A stretch of DNA of 64,000 bases from Euonymus europaeus (lineage: Eukaryota; Streptophyta; Magnoliopsida; Celastrales; Celastraceae). The DNA is taken from NCBI GenBank assembly GCA_963580455.1, contig OY756968.1, positions 4,873,544-4,937,543 on the forward strand. The letters run 5' to 3'. Position 1 is the first letter of the stretch. Each line of letters starts with the position of its first letter. This document shows positions 23,280 to 37,915 of this stretch, piece after piece. Made by a program: the position numbers and the translations under genes. The notes beneath the pieces were generated by a model that saw only the letters and a program-made list of their open reading frames with translations, had not been told where the DNA came from and searched no databases.

Positions 23280-26040
23280 TTGCCGTGACGAAGAGCTTTC
23301 TCTGACCTTCATTTTCTTCTTCTTTGGATGTTCTGGTTCAAATACTGGTATTAAGTAGTCATATTAATTTTGTTTTGTTTTTTGTTTGAACTATTAATTG
23401 GCATTATAAGTTTATTAATCTGTTTGATTTTTTTTTTATCACAATTAATCTGTTTGATTGAGAATATGTTTGATAATAAGTTAATACTAACAAATAAAAA
23501 TGTCTGATAAAATAAAAATTAACAAACGCTCAACCAAACAATCGATTATCTTCTTTTTTTATCGATTCGGTTACAACTTACAATTACAAGAGGAAAAACA
23601 ATTCAGTTTTTTTTTTAATTTTATTTTATAGATTTACACAAATAAATACTTTGGAATTGGATTGTTCACCGGATATGGTAGAGTATAGATTATTGATTTA
23701 AAATTCATTGCTGTGATATTGAAGGATTAGGGGTGGTGAAAATAATAATCATGAAAACAAACAAGAATTAAATAATTTTCTATTTTAATTTCATTGTGAT
23801 TTTAGATAGGATAGGGTAATCGAAGAATCTCATAATGTATTAAGAAAAATCATATTTTCAGATATTGTAAATATATTTAAAAATTGTTATAATCAACATA
23901 TAATTTTTTAAAATAGGATAATGCTATATTTAAATTAGATGATACACAACAAAGTAATCTTATTAACATTTTGAAAACCATTTCAAAAATAATATATCCT
24001 ATAATGTCTTTTTTGTCTTTATTTATTTCCATTGTAGTTGATTTTTATTATTAAGTACATTATCTTTTTGTTGTTATGTATTTTTTAGATGATAATTAAC
24101 ATTATAAAATTTATTGTTTGTGTTAAACAGAAGTCAAATAAACAGTGAAAACTGAGATGGTATATTTTCAATTTATATTTAACGGTTTCGAATTATTGTA
24201 TTTTTTTAATATCCATTTAAACTGTGTTAATTAATTACATATTTTATGGGAAATAACTCCTTAATCAATCAATATCCAAAAAGCCTAAGCAAAAGTCAAT
24301 ACAAACTAATTGCCTAATTAAATGTCTACCCCAACTTCATTTCTGTTCTTGTCTTCTCACCTATAAATTCTGCAATTAATGGGTAGATACCCATCAAAAC
24401 ATTTTCACACACTATATAAAGGCATCATATATATCATATATATATTACACAGACAGACACTGACACAGGAGAGTGCCGTTTAGGTAGGTGTTAGTCACTA
24501 TAAAGAGATGAAGTAGACAAATAGATATCACAAGAATGGTCCATAAATAAATAAGATATCATATTACAATCAAGGGGATCAAAGGGTGCTCAGGTAAAAA
24601 TTTAATGAAGAAATTATCACGTAATTAACAAAAGTCATTTGATTTCAAAAAGAAAGTATATAGTAGTCGTATATATGATGTCTATTTGACAACTAATATA
24701 TACACACATTAATGTGCATTTAGAGACTAGACTAACTAGGGTTGAAAGCACTAATATATATGATGTCTATTTGACTACTGATATATACACATTAACGCGC
24801 ATTAGAGACTAGACTAACAATCATTTAGGCGACTCCTCATGAATCTCTTTATGACCAAATCGTAGGGATTTCGAAAGGTTTTGATTTTCGATTCTCATTG
24901 GAAGCAATATCATTCTAGCCAATAGCTACAGACTGATTTTGACTTAATTTATCATGTTTTCATATGAGTTTATACCCACATCAATTGTATAAATGGTAAA
25001 CTTATCGGATGTCGTTTTCGGGATAAAAAAAGAAAGAAACTAGACTAACTACTGTTGAAAGTACGTTGTTGTCAAAAAGTACAGCAACGATCAGCGGCAA
25101 AGAATGCTCAAAAAAAATAAAATAAATGCACGTATTGGTAGCCGCCCGGAGTACGTGTGCTACTAGTACATATTTTAGGTCAACTGGTAAGATCATATTT
25201 TCCAACTGATTGACCTGGCGGCCTAACTCGCTCATAAACCAGTTAAAACAGAAGCCATATAACCGTATTCTCAAATATATACCTAACAAACCTACCCACC
25301 ATGCCCTTAGCAAATAAAATGGTGCAATCCTTAATGAAGAAAGAATAATATATAATGATTTGTGTTTTGAAGATGTAAGTGTATTGAGAGACGTGTTTTA
25401 TTGATATGATTGAGTATATGACTTGATTTTTTTGTGTAATAAATGTGAAAAGTGAACCCATTTTGTTAGAAACAACATGAAAGTTCACAATATTGTTGGT
25501 TACAACCAAAATGAGAATGACAAAAAAAAGTAGAATAGCTAGAATAGCCACTACCGAAACAAGTATATAAGATTTATTTCCTCTGGTTTCCTTGATTGTC
25601 TAGAAAATGACATGACATGACATGATAATGGTTAGACATGGAATTACCAACAAAAGGAATTTCATTTCCAGGTCTCAGCTTTTTCATAACCAGAGGGTAA
25701 CCACCCGCTACTTTTCATCATCCTGGCAAATTCGAAGTTTTTCCTTTTATAGGATAAAAGAGTGCATAGGTTAAATAAGTTATATGTTTTTCAAAATATT
25801 TAATTTCGATACAATTGGAAATCAGGTTAAATAAATTTCATTAATAATCAAAATAATGTTCATTCTACTTTTTTTTTTATAACCGAGAACGACGACTTGG
25901 GTAAGAGGACTTGAACCCTTGACATAAGCGACAACATAAACCACCACCAATTAATTATACCGTAGAGGCTAACAAGAGACAATAACCCCCGAACATAGAT
26001 AAATACTCTATTTATTACTGAATTACGAGAGTTCAATTAA
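23280..26040. other. Intergenic region with simple and tandem repeats
   Basis: No coding region recognised. The stretch 24672-24820 holds two tandem copies of a ~70-bp unit (atatatgatgtctatttgac ... agactagactaac), with a third partial copy near 25036. A short gacat run sits near 25610. A SINE-like sequence at 25865-25990 is listed separately. Promoter elements of the GlcAT14-like gene should lie in the first few hundred bases, but I see no clear TATA box. Confidence 0.5.
25865..25990 (-). mobile_element. SINE-like sequence with B box and A-rich tail
   Basis: On the minus strand the sequence reads tagcctctacgg (weak A box), then agggttcaagtcctc (good tRNA B box, GGTTCAAGTCC) about 45 bases on, then a short body ending ctcggttataaaaaaaaaag. 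An A-rich 3' end after a tRNA-like head suggests a SINE remnant. No target duplication was recognised. Confidence 0.45.
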
Positions 26041-26075
26041 ATCTGCATCTTCAAAATATTTAGAATGATACAGAA

Positions 26076-29000
26076 CTAAACATATGCTATGTAGTATAGG
26101 GCATACCTAGCAAAAGCAACGATGAAGAAGTGAAGCGCAACGACGCTATTAATGGATGCCTCAGACTTTTCTGTTGAAGGAGAAGGGGAAGGAACAGAGC
26201 TTGGTGTAGTTGAAGTAGTAATATTTTCCTTTGAGCAAGTGTAGTTGCACCGACTAGGACGAACAATTCTATACACTCCACTGCTCGCTAAAATGTAGAT
26301 GTCCTTTCTGTTATCTTGACCAAAAGAGAAAACGAAGCCCAATGACGGAGCGGAATTTCCTCCTTCCATATCACATTGGATAGGAGAGTCGCGAGCGCAA
26401 CTCACAGGAATCCGATTACTGGTAAAGTTGCCACTATTTTCTGGGTTTTCTGTGCCTGCCCAGATGGTATCAGCATATAAATCTGAATAAAGATACCTGA
26501 CACAAAGTCAGCATTTTAGATTATAGAGTACATACTAATGCTATATTATGCGGCAATATGGCTCCAACAGGCAGTGTAACAGAAGGTAATTTATATGAAA
26601 ATCCCACTTGTAAATTCAATTAAACTTGAGGAGTTCAACGATCAAGCTTTCATAGGCAGGTCATTTGTATTATAGGAAATAAATATTGGACACAAAAGTT
26701 GGCAGAGAATCAAGCTGACTCACCGTCCATGCAGGCACGGATCAGTCAACGACCGATAGAAATAGCCACCTGTAATTGAAGCTGATCCTTGAGAGTTGTT
26801 TACCTCAGAGTGATCATACCCCATTACAGGGAATATCGGGTCTATGGAGCTGGCTGATGTATTTCCCCCAGGAGAATTTGTGGGATTGTATATAAATGGG
26901 CCCTCATAAACGCGCCATCCATAGTTACCACCCTTAGTGATAATATCAACCTCTTCGTATATGTCCTACGAAACCATATCGTATTCATTAGTACTACTAT
27001 GTTAAGTATGACACTAACATAAAGTTAATGAGGTAGCACAAATTATAACAGAGCTTCCAGAAAAACACTCCATTGATGATTTTCTCTTTATAATTGCTTG
27101 CCATAGATAGCTAGCAGCAGTGGAAAGCCTACCAACCTGACCAACATCAGCACACATAAAGTAGGAAGGTCTCTCTGAATCAAAACTGCATCTCCAAGGA
27201 TTTCTGAATCCTAATGCCCAAATCTCAGGCTGCAATTCCCCATCTTCGGAGAATGGATTATCACTAGGGACAGAATAATTTCCCCATAAACTCAAGTCGT
27301 TTATTGTCTTCGCACCTGCATAGATACAGAAGTGAGATGGTCATGCAAATGTCACTTCATTAAGCTAGCATGCAAAAAAGTCAAAAAAAAAAAAACTACA
27401 AATTTATATCGCAAGACTTGAATAGCAATCCATAAACTTCCAAAGTTGACCCTACTATGGGCTATTATAAGAAAGCATATCTAAAACACTGGAAAGATCC
27501 CCTCTTTTTAACAGAGTTCAGAACAAACTCGACAAGGCCAACATGCACATCGATCTATGAGAACTTGAAAAGTGGAATCACCTTCTTGAATATAATCAAA
27601 TCCATCTTGCTAAAAAGCTACATCGTATGAATTGCTGGATTTCAAATAATCATTGCACAAATATTGAAAGAACTCTCAACTCGCCTAAAATCTTCAAAGC
27701 TTTATCATCACTGAAAGCATGTCATGAACTCTTCAGCCTTTAAAACAACAAATTTTCTCATGAATCTCATCCAATGTTTTCTTTTCTTTTAAAAGAAAAG
27801 ACAGCTGGCATATATTCAAGTACAGCAACTAGATGCCCTCCTAGAAACTACACCATATCAAAATAACGTATAGAAAAAGGAAGGGAGATAGAGAGGAAAA
27901 GCGGGGTGGAGGGGCGACTGAAATCTAAATCTCGTAAGAAAAGAAATTGCATAGAGGATTTAACTGAAGAATAAAAAGAACACTAAAAGCTTGAATCCTG
28001 GTGGAAATATTTGCTGATATACTCACTTGGTATGCCATCTACATCAAGTCTCAAAATCTTTCCGAGCAGGGATTTCTTATTTTGTGAGAAATTATAAGGA
28101 TCACCACTACTTCCACCGTCACCCATCATAAAATATAAATAACCATCTTTAGGTCCAAAGAGAATCTGACCACCATGATGTGAAGTAAATGGAAGACCCA
28201 TGGTGAAAATTCTTCTAACCTCTAGTGGTTGGGTACTGATTACCTGAATTTAAGCTCAAACCAGAATTGATCAATGCTCTAAGTGGTGGTCATGGGAAAT
28301 GAGACTAGAAAGCCATCAGGAATTTTACCAAAGAAGGATTTGATGTGCTACCATTAGCAGTAAACTCTGCTATGACACTTTGATATTGACATGGCTGTGC
28401 TCCATTGTCAGGACTAAGTTTTGAAGGATCACAGCCCACCTCAGAGTTGCATGAACATCTCCCTGAACATTGTGGCCATTTGACCTTATCACAGTTAAAA
28501 GAAGCGAAGAAACGACCATTTCGCTCAAAGTTGGGATGAAACGCTATACCCATCAATCCTAACGCAGAATCAAAATGTACTTCATCTGTTAAATCGAGAA
28601 AAGGATTTGAATCATCAAGTTCTAAAATTTCTCCAGATCCCATGGTAGGAGCAGTCGCCAACCAAATCTTTCCTGCTTGGTTAGATAAGAAGACGCGATC
28701 TGAACCATCAGGATGGCCTACCATGTTAAGGTATGATTCATTCCCAATTTTCTCAAGGCAAACACCAGTTAGTGGACTTGGACTCTCAGAGTGATTCAGT
28801 GACACTTGTCCACCGTCAAAACACACTGATCCGGCATCTGAATCCCCGCCGAATTCATCACAGAAAATATTTTTTTGCACAAAATCAGTCAGCTTGGAAA
28901 CATAATTATTCAGTACTCCAACTTGTCCCTGTAGCAAAAATGGAGAATTTGATATAGATACATTATGGCATTCATCCCAAACTTTTGAACAGAACTGAGT

Positions 29001-29840
29001 TGTAGAAAGTTGCGACTTGGTTGAGTTGGCTGAAACAGAGGAGTTACAAAGAACAGGAACTGATCGTGGTACTGATTCAATGTGGTATAGCTCAGCTGAA
29101 AACTGATCACATTTCTGTGGAGCACGACATTAATCAAATTTGCTAAATCAGTAGGAGCAATAGAATGAGATATATGCATGATGATAAAGATGGATAGTGC
29201 TATGTATGTATTGGAAAATGATATATGCTACTGTTCTTTACAGATTAGTACCATGTCATTGATTCAATAGCAACTGGCTTATTGCACATTTAAAAGAATA
29301 TCATCCATGGAAAATCAATTTTACTTCAATTAACTGTGTAAATTCAAAGTTGATGGAAAATCCAATAATATAAAGGCAAGCAACATCAAACAACTTACTG
29401 AACAAAGGATCGATTTCATAACAGAAGCACATTCAGGATCAGAGATATTCATTAACTTTAATTGATTCTGCAGTTGTAGATCATCAGTAGAATTACAGCA
29501 AACACTTCCATTGTATTGACAGAATGCAAGGGGAGTCTCTGGGGTAACTGGCGCTCCTGTATCATTAAAATCAAGCACAAAATCAAAGAATGTTTTGAAA
29601 GAACATTGAAAAGAATAGAAAAATGAGGACGACTATGAGATTAAGTGATACTCTATGCGATGGCAATTTGCTAATTAGTAATTACTTATGTAAAATTTGA
29701 AGCAATATCAACAAATACTAAGCGAGCGACCAACAACAAAGCCACTTACGTAAAGTGGTGCAAAGGGGATGTGACAAAGAAAACTCCATAAGCAACAAAA
29801 AGACACTGAAGTTGAGGATGAAAACAGCAACACCTTCCAT
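26076..29840 (-). CDS. HIPL1: HIPL1-like protein (HHIP-like glucose/sorbosone dehydrogenase-fold, GPI-anchored)
   Basis: Extracellular protein of the plant HIPL family, related to animal hedgehog-interacting protein. Its enzymatic role is not established. The start [20 protein letters not shown] is a signal peptide. Exon 1 joins exon 2 as [20 protein letters not shown] cysteine-rich folate-receptor-like domain follows ([42 protein letters not shown]). The beta-propeller comes next: [88 protein letters not shown] and [12 protein letters not shown]. The C terminus ([16 protein letters not shown], then a hydrophobic tail [17 protein letters not shown]) looks like a GPI-attachment signal. At least nine exons are involved, and all junctions examined are in frame. 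A 5' UTR exon probably ends near 30383 at CG|GTATGC, leaving a ~0.5-kb leader intron. Confidence 0.92.
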
Positions 29841-30639
29841 CTCTTTGAATTCACAGTAAAAAATGATTACCCATCACCATTCTATGACCCTCCCAATGTT
29901 GAAAAACACTGTCAGAGGATGACAACAATTGAGCAGATTGACAAGAAATGAGACTCTAGACAGCAATAAGCTTTGTGGGTATTGAAAAACTCCCAATAAA
30001 TAGCAACTACACATTTCAACAGCTTGACCATCAAATAAACAATACCCTCAAACCAAACTACAGTGTTGATATTCCAATAAATTTTTGTCTCCACAAGGAA
30101 ATTTGCTTATATTCCTCCATTCCCATTGATTTGATTTGATAGAAGAGAATATCTTTATTATAATGCAACTAGTAGGAGTTGAGAACATCATAGGTGGTAA
30201 TGTCTAATTCCCGTGTACGACTTGACAATAATTGACTAATAGGGTGGCAATGAAAAATGTTCCCACTTGACCAATAAAATAAGTTTGACGGAAAACAAAC
30301 GATAAGTGATTCAGACTTTGAAGCAGTCCAAAGCCAAATAAATATAAAAACAACAGAGGGAAAGTAAAGTCAAAATTGCATACCGAAGCAACTCCCATTT
30401 GCTACGCTTCCCCGTCAACTGAGAATCCAATCTAACAATAAAGGTGGGAATTGGGAGATTAAAACGAAGCAGGGATCAAAGAAAAGGAGAGAAAATGCAG
30501 GCCTCTCTGTTTTGCCGACTCTTGCATCGAGTGAAAGCAAGTTGAGGGCTGTGTGTAGTACACCCCCAGCATCTTCACAGCTTGAATCTCTAGATTGGAT
30601 CAAGAACCAGCAAGACATTTTGCGGAAAGCTCTGGGACG

Positions 30640-32149
30640 TGAAGGTAACCTATCAAGAAATTAAGCCTGAGCCAATTGTTCGCCGATTCGCCTCACCCAA
30701 CTAACTCGGCTCCCAAGTCCCAACTAACTCGGCTTGAGGGGGAGGTGCCGAGTCAAGCTACCGCTTTCTCAAAATGGGCCTAAAAAGAGGTCCACACTTC
30801 AGTTCTGTTCTTGTTTATTTGAGCCCATTAGGATGAAAACTTAAATATTAACTACTAAAAATTAAATCATAAATTCTAAACACGTCATTTTCAAAACAAA
30901 ATATTGCGATTTAACTTTATTTTAGGATAAAATTATAATTCAAAAAATAATTAAAGCCCACCCAACTCCCATTTTAGGCCACACATTGTAATTTTTTCCT
31001 TTTCTTTTTTTTTGCTGAACTCTACACTTGCTCAGCCTTTTCATTTAGCCTAAAAATCCATAATTTTTTTTGGTGTGAATAGATCTAAATTAAGCTTAAA
31101 AAAATAAATTTGATATGATATATTTAAATTTCGCAGTGAAATTGGAGTATTATTTATTATTTATCCATAAAAAGCTGGATCATCATAAACAAAAGAAACC
31201 AAGATTCCCCGCTTTCCTAAAGTTGTATTATATGGGGCAGCCTACCTACCGCCAACCGCCAACCTCCGTCACGATATGAACTCAAACAATGGGATTATGG
31301 GACACCATCCCCTAATTTACCGCCTCCATAATGAACATTGAATCATCACTAATCATAATTAATTAATTTTAATTACTAATCAAACCCAAAATAACACTTC
31401 ATTCCATGTTCTAGTCATGATGCCAAACCTACCACATCAACTGAAAATGATGATTTAGGCTTTACTTGAGAGAGGTGTTTGCGAACCCCTCTGAACTCTT
31501 GCTTGACACGAATCTCTCCTAATACATTTTTTTCCCAATCTCTCAAAATGAGAAGTTGGGAGTATTCACTCATATCAAAGGCTCTCAACCCCTCCAAAAT
31601 GATTCACTTTTATGAACTACTCCCAACTCAACCCCACCCAATTCCTTCTAACCCAACTCCTCCCAACCCCTCTTCCAAGCATTGCCTCAATCTTAAATAT
31701 AAACTTAAATTTCTCGTCTCTCAAATAAGATTTTAAAGGAGGCAAAGAGGTCTAAATTTATTAAATGATATCAAAACGTCTAGACTCAGTCCGATGTGAA
31801 TCCCATTCATTTGAACTTATTGAATCAATCGATTTCATTTGGTTGGTATCGCTCAGTCCACGGGGTGTTAAACTTCCCACAGGTCACAAAGCCTTAGTAA
31901 GCCAGAGGGACCAAATTTATTAACCACCGTGAAAACGACAACGCCAAATGCCCCCTTAAGCCATTTCTTTTTTTTCCTCCTCTCTTTCTGCACCTTTTTA
32001 TGTTCCGTTAACTTTCTCTGATTAGTCTGCTTTGCTTCAGATTCCTTTCCTTTGGAAGTAATTGGATTCGGGTCACCGTCAAATAGTTTAGCCTCAAATT
32101 TATGTGACGAAAGATGGAGTCTTGATTGATAGTTAATTCTCCATCAGTA
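30640..32149. other. Shared divergent promoter region between HIPL1-like and zinc-ribbon genes
   Basis: The two genes point away from each other across this 1.5-kb stretch. It is AT-rich with short pyrimidine runs near 31960-31990 that probably belong to the 5' UTR of the right-hand gene. No coding similarity was seen. Confidence 0.45.
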
Positions 32150-34854
32150 ATGGGAGAGTCGACTGTTGTCGGAGATGGTTACTTCAGGGGGACTAACCAT
32201 CGTTATTTTTCTTCTTCCACTGCGGGTTCTCAAAGACATGTTAGCTACAGGTTCTTTCTCTTCGCTTCCTGTTTGAAACTGTTTTTTTAAGATATAATTC
32301 TCGCCTCTGATTTGTGATCTTGGGTTGGAGTTGGAATTTTGATTCATAATTCATCTCTATAAGTTGGTGGATAAGCCGTGAATCTACGGTGCCTAGATCT
32401 TCGAATTTGCTCTTTCAAGACCTCTTTAGCTCCTGCATCATATATTTTCCGTTTGAGTCTGCAATCGGCTTGTTAGAATGATCTTATTAGAATAGTCAAC
32501 TCGATAATTTTGTGGCATTGGATTTCATTTTTTAAACTTTAGGCTTTAGAACTCACCAAGTTAATTTATCCATTAAAGTTCAAGTTTTTGCTGATGGGTG
32601 AAGTTCTAATGAGAATAAATCAAATCCAGACAATTTAGAGTGAAAGGAATGGAATTGAACTAGTTGCTTAGGACACGTGAACATTATTCAAGTATAGAAT
32701 GTTTAAGCTAGGCCATATTTCATTCTTGAAAATTGAGCATACACAATCCGTGAAGAAGCATATTCATTTCACTTAAAAATTAAAATTATCTACTGTGCTT
32801 TTTCTGAGCATATCTCCTAACAAAGTCCAATTCATTGGTTTAAGGATGGAAGTTGCAACAATATTATGGTCATCAACTTTGTTTCAGAACTGAAAATGAG
32901 CTTCTTTTTTTTACGGAAGAAGTTTACATCTGTTAGAAGTCATTGAGGTGCCCAGAATTTTGGAAGAAGTAAGACAGGGTACAGAGGGAAAATTTTGATT
33001 CTTTTTTTTTTTTTTTAATTTACAAATCATAGAACCAGATTTATGTTCTTGCCTTGGGGACACAGCTGAGGGAAGGAGTGTTTTAGTTATTGTCTTTGAC
33101 GGTAGGGCAGGAGGGATGGAATTACTTTGAAGTCCAGTTAAAAGACATTCTCATTGGATGATGGAGGGCTGAATCTTGCCATATCAAACCATCGCTAGTA
33201 TGGTCTACCATCTTGAGAGGAGATTCGTGATTGTTTTGCCACCATACCTGTTATGATCTGTATGGAGAATGGCAGGATGGTTCAGTTGGTGGCATTGTAA
33301 CGAGTTGGGGAGATGGCACACATGTCCTTAAAAATGAATTATTGGGTGATTCATTGAGGTGTTTTCCTTTGCCTGTCTTGGGTGCAGTTCAATTTATAAA
33401 TTTTCATTTGATATTCTTAACTCCTATTGAGATAGTGTGCTGCTACAAATGAACATAGTAAGTTTAGGAGCTGGTTCTGAACTGTAGGGTTTTTTAGGTG
33501 GTTATTATTTGACTCAGTCAAGTCGTGGAAGACTGAGTGTAGTCATATTTGGTAGTCTTAATTGATTTATTGGATGAGCTGCAGTGTGAATCCAATATGG
33601 ACAGTCGAGGTGCAGAGAGGTTGTAAGGTGGCATAACTGCCTAGGGAGACGCGAGGAGGATATAATTTCAGGCATATCCTGTGAAGATTGATGGGGAAGA
33701 GTTCGAGATTAAGGAAGAGCAGTGTAGTTTTATCAATGAAGACAGTAAAGGTGGCCAGATTTTACAATTTCATTCTCCACGACTTTTAGGGTGCTGTTCT
33801 ATTGGTTGGTTTATTATGCTATGACATTGCTCTTCTTAACTACCATACCCAGGAAAAGATATTGAAACCATTGGAGTCACTCTGAGGCTACCTCAGTCAT
33901 GTCAACGTATCATTATTTGCCTATAATTATGAGACACTTGCTTAGTGAAATACTGAAATGAGAACTTGGAAATCTTGTGTGTGAGTGCACGTGAAGCCTT
34001 TCATATCATATCTGGAGAATGTTTTGCACTCTAATGTTTTAATGTCCTTGAGTTATTGAGATGAGCTCATTCATGAATACAGGCCGGTCACTTGTTGGAT
34101 TAATAATTGAATATAAATATGTAATTCTGCCTCTTGTATGTCAACAGATACAACAATTCACTAACGGCCAGTTTTGCACATACATGATTTGTGATACTTC
34201 CCTGCCGGGTAAATGAAAGGATATAAATGAAATCATTTGATTTCGTTCTGATAGCATATTTTGCATAGCAATTGCTTGTAGCAAGGAAACGGAAAAAAGT
34301 AGTTTGAGCGACGAAAGCAAGTAAGATTTCAAAAATAAAAGTCCTTGTTGATTTAAGTATGTTTTTATCTGTACCCTTTTATTTTTGGGTTTTTTTTTTA
34401 TCGATGTTATATATGTGCCATGTGGAATCTAGACATTAAAACTACTCTCTGTTGCAGCTGTGGTACGTGTGGGTATGAGCTAAACCTAAGTTCTTCGAAC
34501 CGGAACACCTCAACTATTGGTTCTAAATACGGGAAGTCTATAAAGCGCGGCTTAATCTCATTTGTCTACATCGACGACAGCAGGTTTACCCTGGCGGATG
34601 AGTTTCAATGCATACCCTACTTTTCCAAGAACTCTCGGGGTTTCTTCCGTTGGAGAACCAAGCTGCTTTGCCGCAAATGTGGTAATCGTATTGGAACAGT
34701 ATATAAAGATAAAACTTCAGCTTATCCACTTGTATCGAATGTATCAGATTCATGTCCGAGCAATGATGTTTCAAGTTGTAGACAGTATGATATCAGAATC
34801 CGTGCATTGCAGCCTTCATCTGCTCAGAGTTCCGGCATTCCACTTTACTCTTGA
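32150..34854 (+). CDS. Small zinc-ribbon-like protein, At4g08330 type (predicted chloroplast)
   Basis: Two exons (32150-32250 and 34458-34854), separated by a 2.2-kb intron, give 165 aa exactly in frame. The first exon reads MGESTVVGDGYFRGTNHRYF and joins as VSY|SCGTCGYELNLSSSNRN. Two CxxC pairs (SCGTCGY and LCRKCGN, about 70 residues apart) look like a metal-binding ribbon. Other conserved stretches are GLISFVYIDDSRFTLADEF, RWRTKLLCRKC and IRIRALQPSSAQSSG. The family is known as 'uncharacterized protein At4g08330, chloroplastic'; its function is unknown. The intron holds nothing I can recognise. Confidence 0.82.
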
Positions 34855-34899
34855 TATTCATACTAAGATTATTGAGTTACTTAACTGATGGAAGCATCC

Positions 34900-37840
34900 T
34901 TTCCTTAGTCTCATGGGTTTGATAGACCTTTTTTTATACACGAGAGGAGGTGCAAGGAAAACAGATGGAACTTTGTTGTGTAAGAAGGTCTATTGTGGTA
35001 AATTGTGCAGTCTCTTCTTCTTATTTTTAATCCAGATGATCAACATCAGAACAAATTGATTTAATTTAATAATTTATCTTATTTTTAAGTAAAGATATTT
35101 TGTAAAATGGTGAAATATATATATTTCACTTATAAATAACTTAATTTTTCTTTCCCTTCCCTACAAATGATCCCATTTTTGGGATTTAAGTTATGAGTTC
35201 TATTAATTTGGTTTTAGTTTCGACCTTTTTAGTAGGAAATCTTCCCTCTTTGTAATATCAATCAAATATTCTTAAATCAATGGGGGATTTGATCGGTTGA
35301 TTTTCTCACTCACAAAATCCTTTAAATAAATACGGACCTTCTGTGTATGATAGAAATCAAGCAATAACAATATATATCACAAGGGCTCAAAAAAAGTCGA
35401 TTTTTTTAACAAGGGGAAGTGAGTGGGCTCAAATTAGGAGTTTAAAATTATGTACGATTCAACTTGTCAGACAACTTGGCGTTCGTTAGAGAGTGAATGT
35501 AGCTCCGAGTCCCAAAGCATTATAAAATTGTGCTTGGCATCTTATTTAAGAATGTAGGCCAGGTTTAATCAGATCCAACCTCGTAATTGTAATTCAATTG
35601 AAGGATAGTTTATTTACTTCATGTGCAAGTTGTTTGTGGGATTAAGAAAATGCTTCTTAGCAAACAGACGTACACAACGCATTGACTAATTAATTCAAAT
35701 TAGACGAAAAATTTTTCCCTTCTTTTTTCGTCCTCAATATCTGCAATACACTAAAAACACATCAAGAACTTGTACAATCTCTCCATATTTTTCCGGAAGT
35801 GCGGATCTAAAAACTGGGAAAAAGTACTCAACGAAAATAGAAAAAACTAAGAAAGAAAGAGGTATTCGTGATTCCAAGTTTTGAACTACAAGAAAAATTA
35901 GAGAGAGAGAGAGACATTAGTTAGAGATAGTTCAACCGGCCAACAATTTCATATAATAGTTTTTTTTTTACCTAAATAAATATCAAGGACTTATTATAGT
36001 AGTCAAAATGTAAGTGTACCTGACGGTATAAAATGTTTAAGTGAGAAACCTTTTGGTAGTTTTTTTTTTCTTTCTTAAACTTGTTTATCAACTATTTTAA
36101 AATGAGTTCAACAAATAAATTATAAAAATAATTTTGAAGTAAAATATCACGAAGCGGAAGTAACACGCTTGAATTATACAATGATAATTCAAGGAAGACA
36201 CACTAATTCCAATAGAAAAAACGGAGCAATAGTTGTATTATTTAGAATAATCATCAAAAATCCCTAAAACATAGTTATGGAATGATATTTATATTACATA
36301 TCAAACCCTAATTGCACTAAAACAAGGAAACTAGAAACAAACTAGAAAACCTACTAAATTAACGCGCAAGAAAACTAAAAGGCCACGCAGGCGGATTAAA
36401 AGTTGGAATTAGAGTTCAGAATGAACTTTAAATCTCTAGAGCACGAAATTTTCTTTCCGAAAACATATTATGGGTCTCATAACTCCAACCGAGTTGAAAG
36501 TTATGAACCTTCAAAGTCTACCGTCACATTTTGACTTGTCCACCTCCAAACCCAGTGCATCAAAATATGATACTAGAAAAAAAAAGAGAAAAAAATTAAA
36601 AATTTGAGATTTTAAAAAAAATTATAACTTCAATTAAACTTTTATATATGTATATATATACTATTTTTAATTATTTTACAACGAGAAACAATTTTTTTTT
36701 AAAAAAATATTTTTATTTTTCCTGTCAACATCATGTTTTATGTACTTATTTTATTTGTTAAAATATTTCACATACGTTGCGTGGTTATCGACAAGTTTAT
36801 ATTATTGGTCTTAAAGCCATTCTATGAAAGAGTTCTTGGATGAATGGACATGAAGTATTTAAAGTCAATTACCCAAAATTAGGAATTCATAAATGTTCAC
36901 ACGTCTTTGATGGAATTGACATTACACTAATCAGGCTTATTAATTTCTCAACATACTTTTCTTTGGCTTTTTGCACAATTATTTGATGCATGGTGACCAA
37001 CTGTTCATCACACTTCTTTTTCTTGAATAACAAGGAACTACAGTACTCTTGGCCAATTGAAATGATGGAATACTTGGATCACCTCACTCTTTCTCAATGT
37101 GGCAGAATGTCTATATTGAAGGCCGGTGCCTCAGGACAATAAATTATAAACTTTGAGGGATAAATATAAAATAATACAATAATTTATTTTTATTCAAATA
37201 ATTAGCATAATAATATCTTACAGGTAATAAAAATTAAAATATAATTATTATGAACATATTAATGTTTTTATTAAAAAAATGAACATATCATTGTACAATC
37301 TATCGACAAAACACATATTACCTGTAAGGAGAAGTTATAGACTTCTACTATAATAAAACCAAAATAATTTCGACAAATTATTGTTTATCTTTCCTCCAAT
37401 GTCCATCATATAGTTTATCAAAAATTAAAAATAAATGGAAGATAAAAAATAAAAAAGATCAATATTTGCATCCACCCCAACGACACCTTGCACCTCAAGA
37501 CCACCCTCGTTTTCAACATCATCCTTTTTACTATTATTTCTATGTTGTCTTTATCAACATAGTCATCAATATTAATATCATCAAAAAAACAATAAACAAG
37601 ATCCGAATTCTTCTAACTTCCGTAACTGTGAAAATCATCACCACCACCATTGAAAACGTGCCAAAACAATAATGAATTACTCAAAGTCGAGCCCCTCAAC
37701 CCAAGCTAGCTATCAACCTAGCTAGCTAGATGGACACATGGCTATATATGGTGCCTTTTTAATCCAGTTTAATTGATAAACACTTTTAGTAAGCAAACTT
37801 TACTTTATGCCAAAACACTAAACCAAAGTCCAGTTTAGCT
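34900..37840. other. AT-rich intergenic region, no gene recognised
   Basis: The first ~150 bases are probably the 3' UTR of the zinc-ribbon gene. The remainder is AT-rich with poly-A/T runs and a GA run near 35905. The block 36130-36560 is more balanced in composition (for example ggccacgcaggcggatt), which suggests an old transposon insertion, but I cannot classify it. Confidence 0.45.
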
Positions 37841-37847
37841 TCAGCGG

Positions 37848-37856
37848 CTATATATG
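37848..37856 (+). promoter_or_regulatory. Possible TATA box of the GDSL esterase gene
   Basis: ctatatatg lies 60-68 bp before the start codon, followed directly by a GT run. A second ctatatatgg at 37742 is an alternative. It is based on position and consensus only. Confidence 0.4.
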
Positions 37857-37915
37857 TGTGTGTGTGTGTTTGTTTTGCATGTACGTTATAAATTAAATAA
37901 AACTCAATTCCCTCT

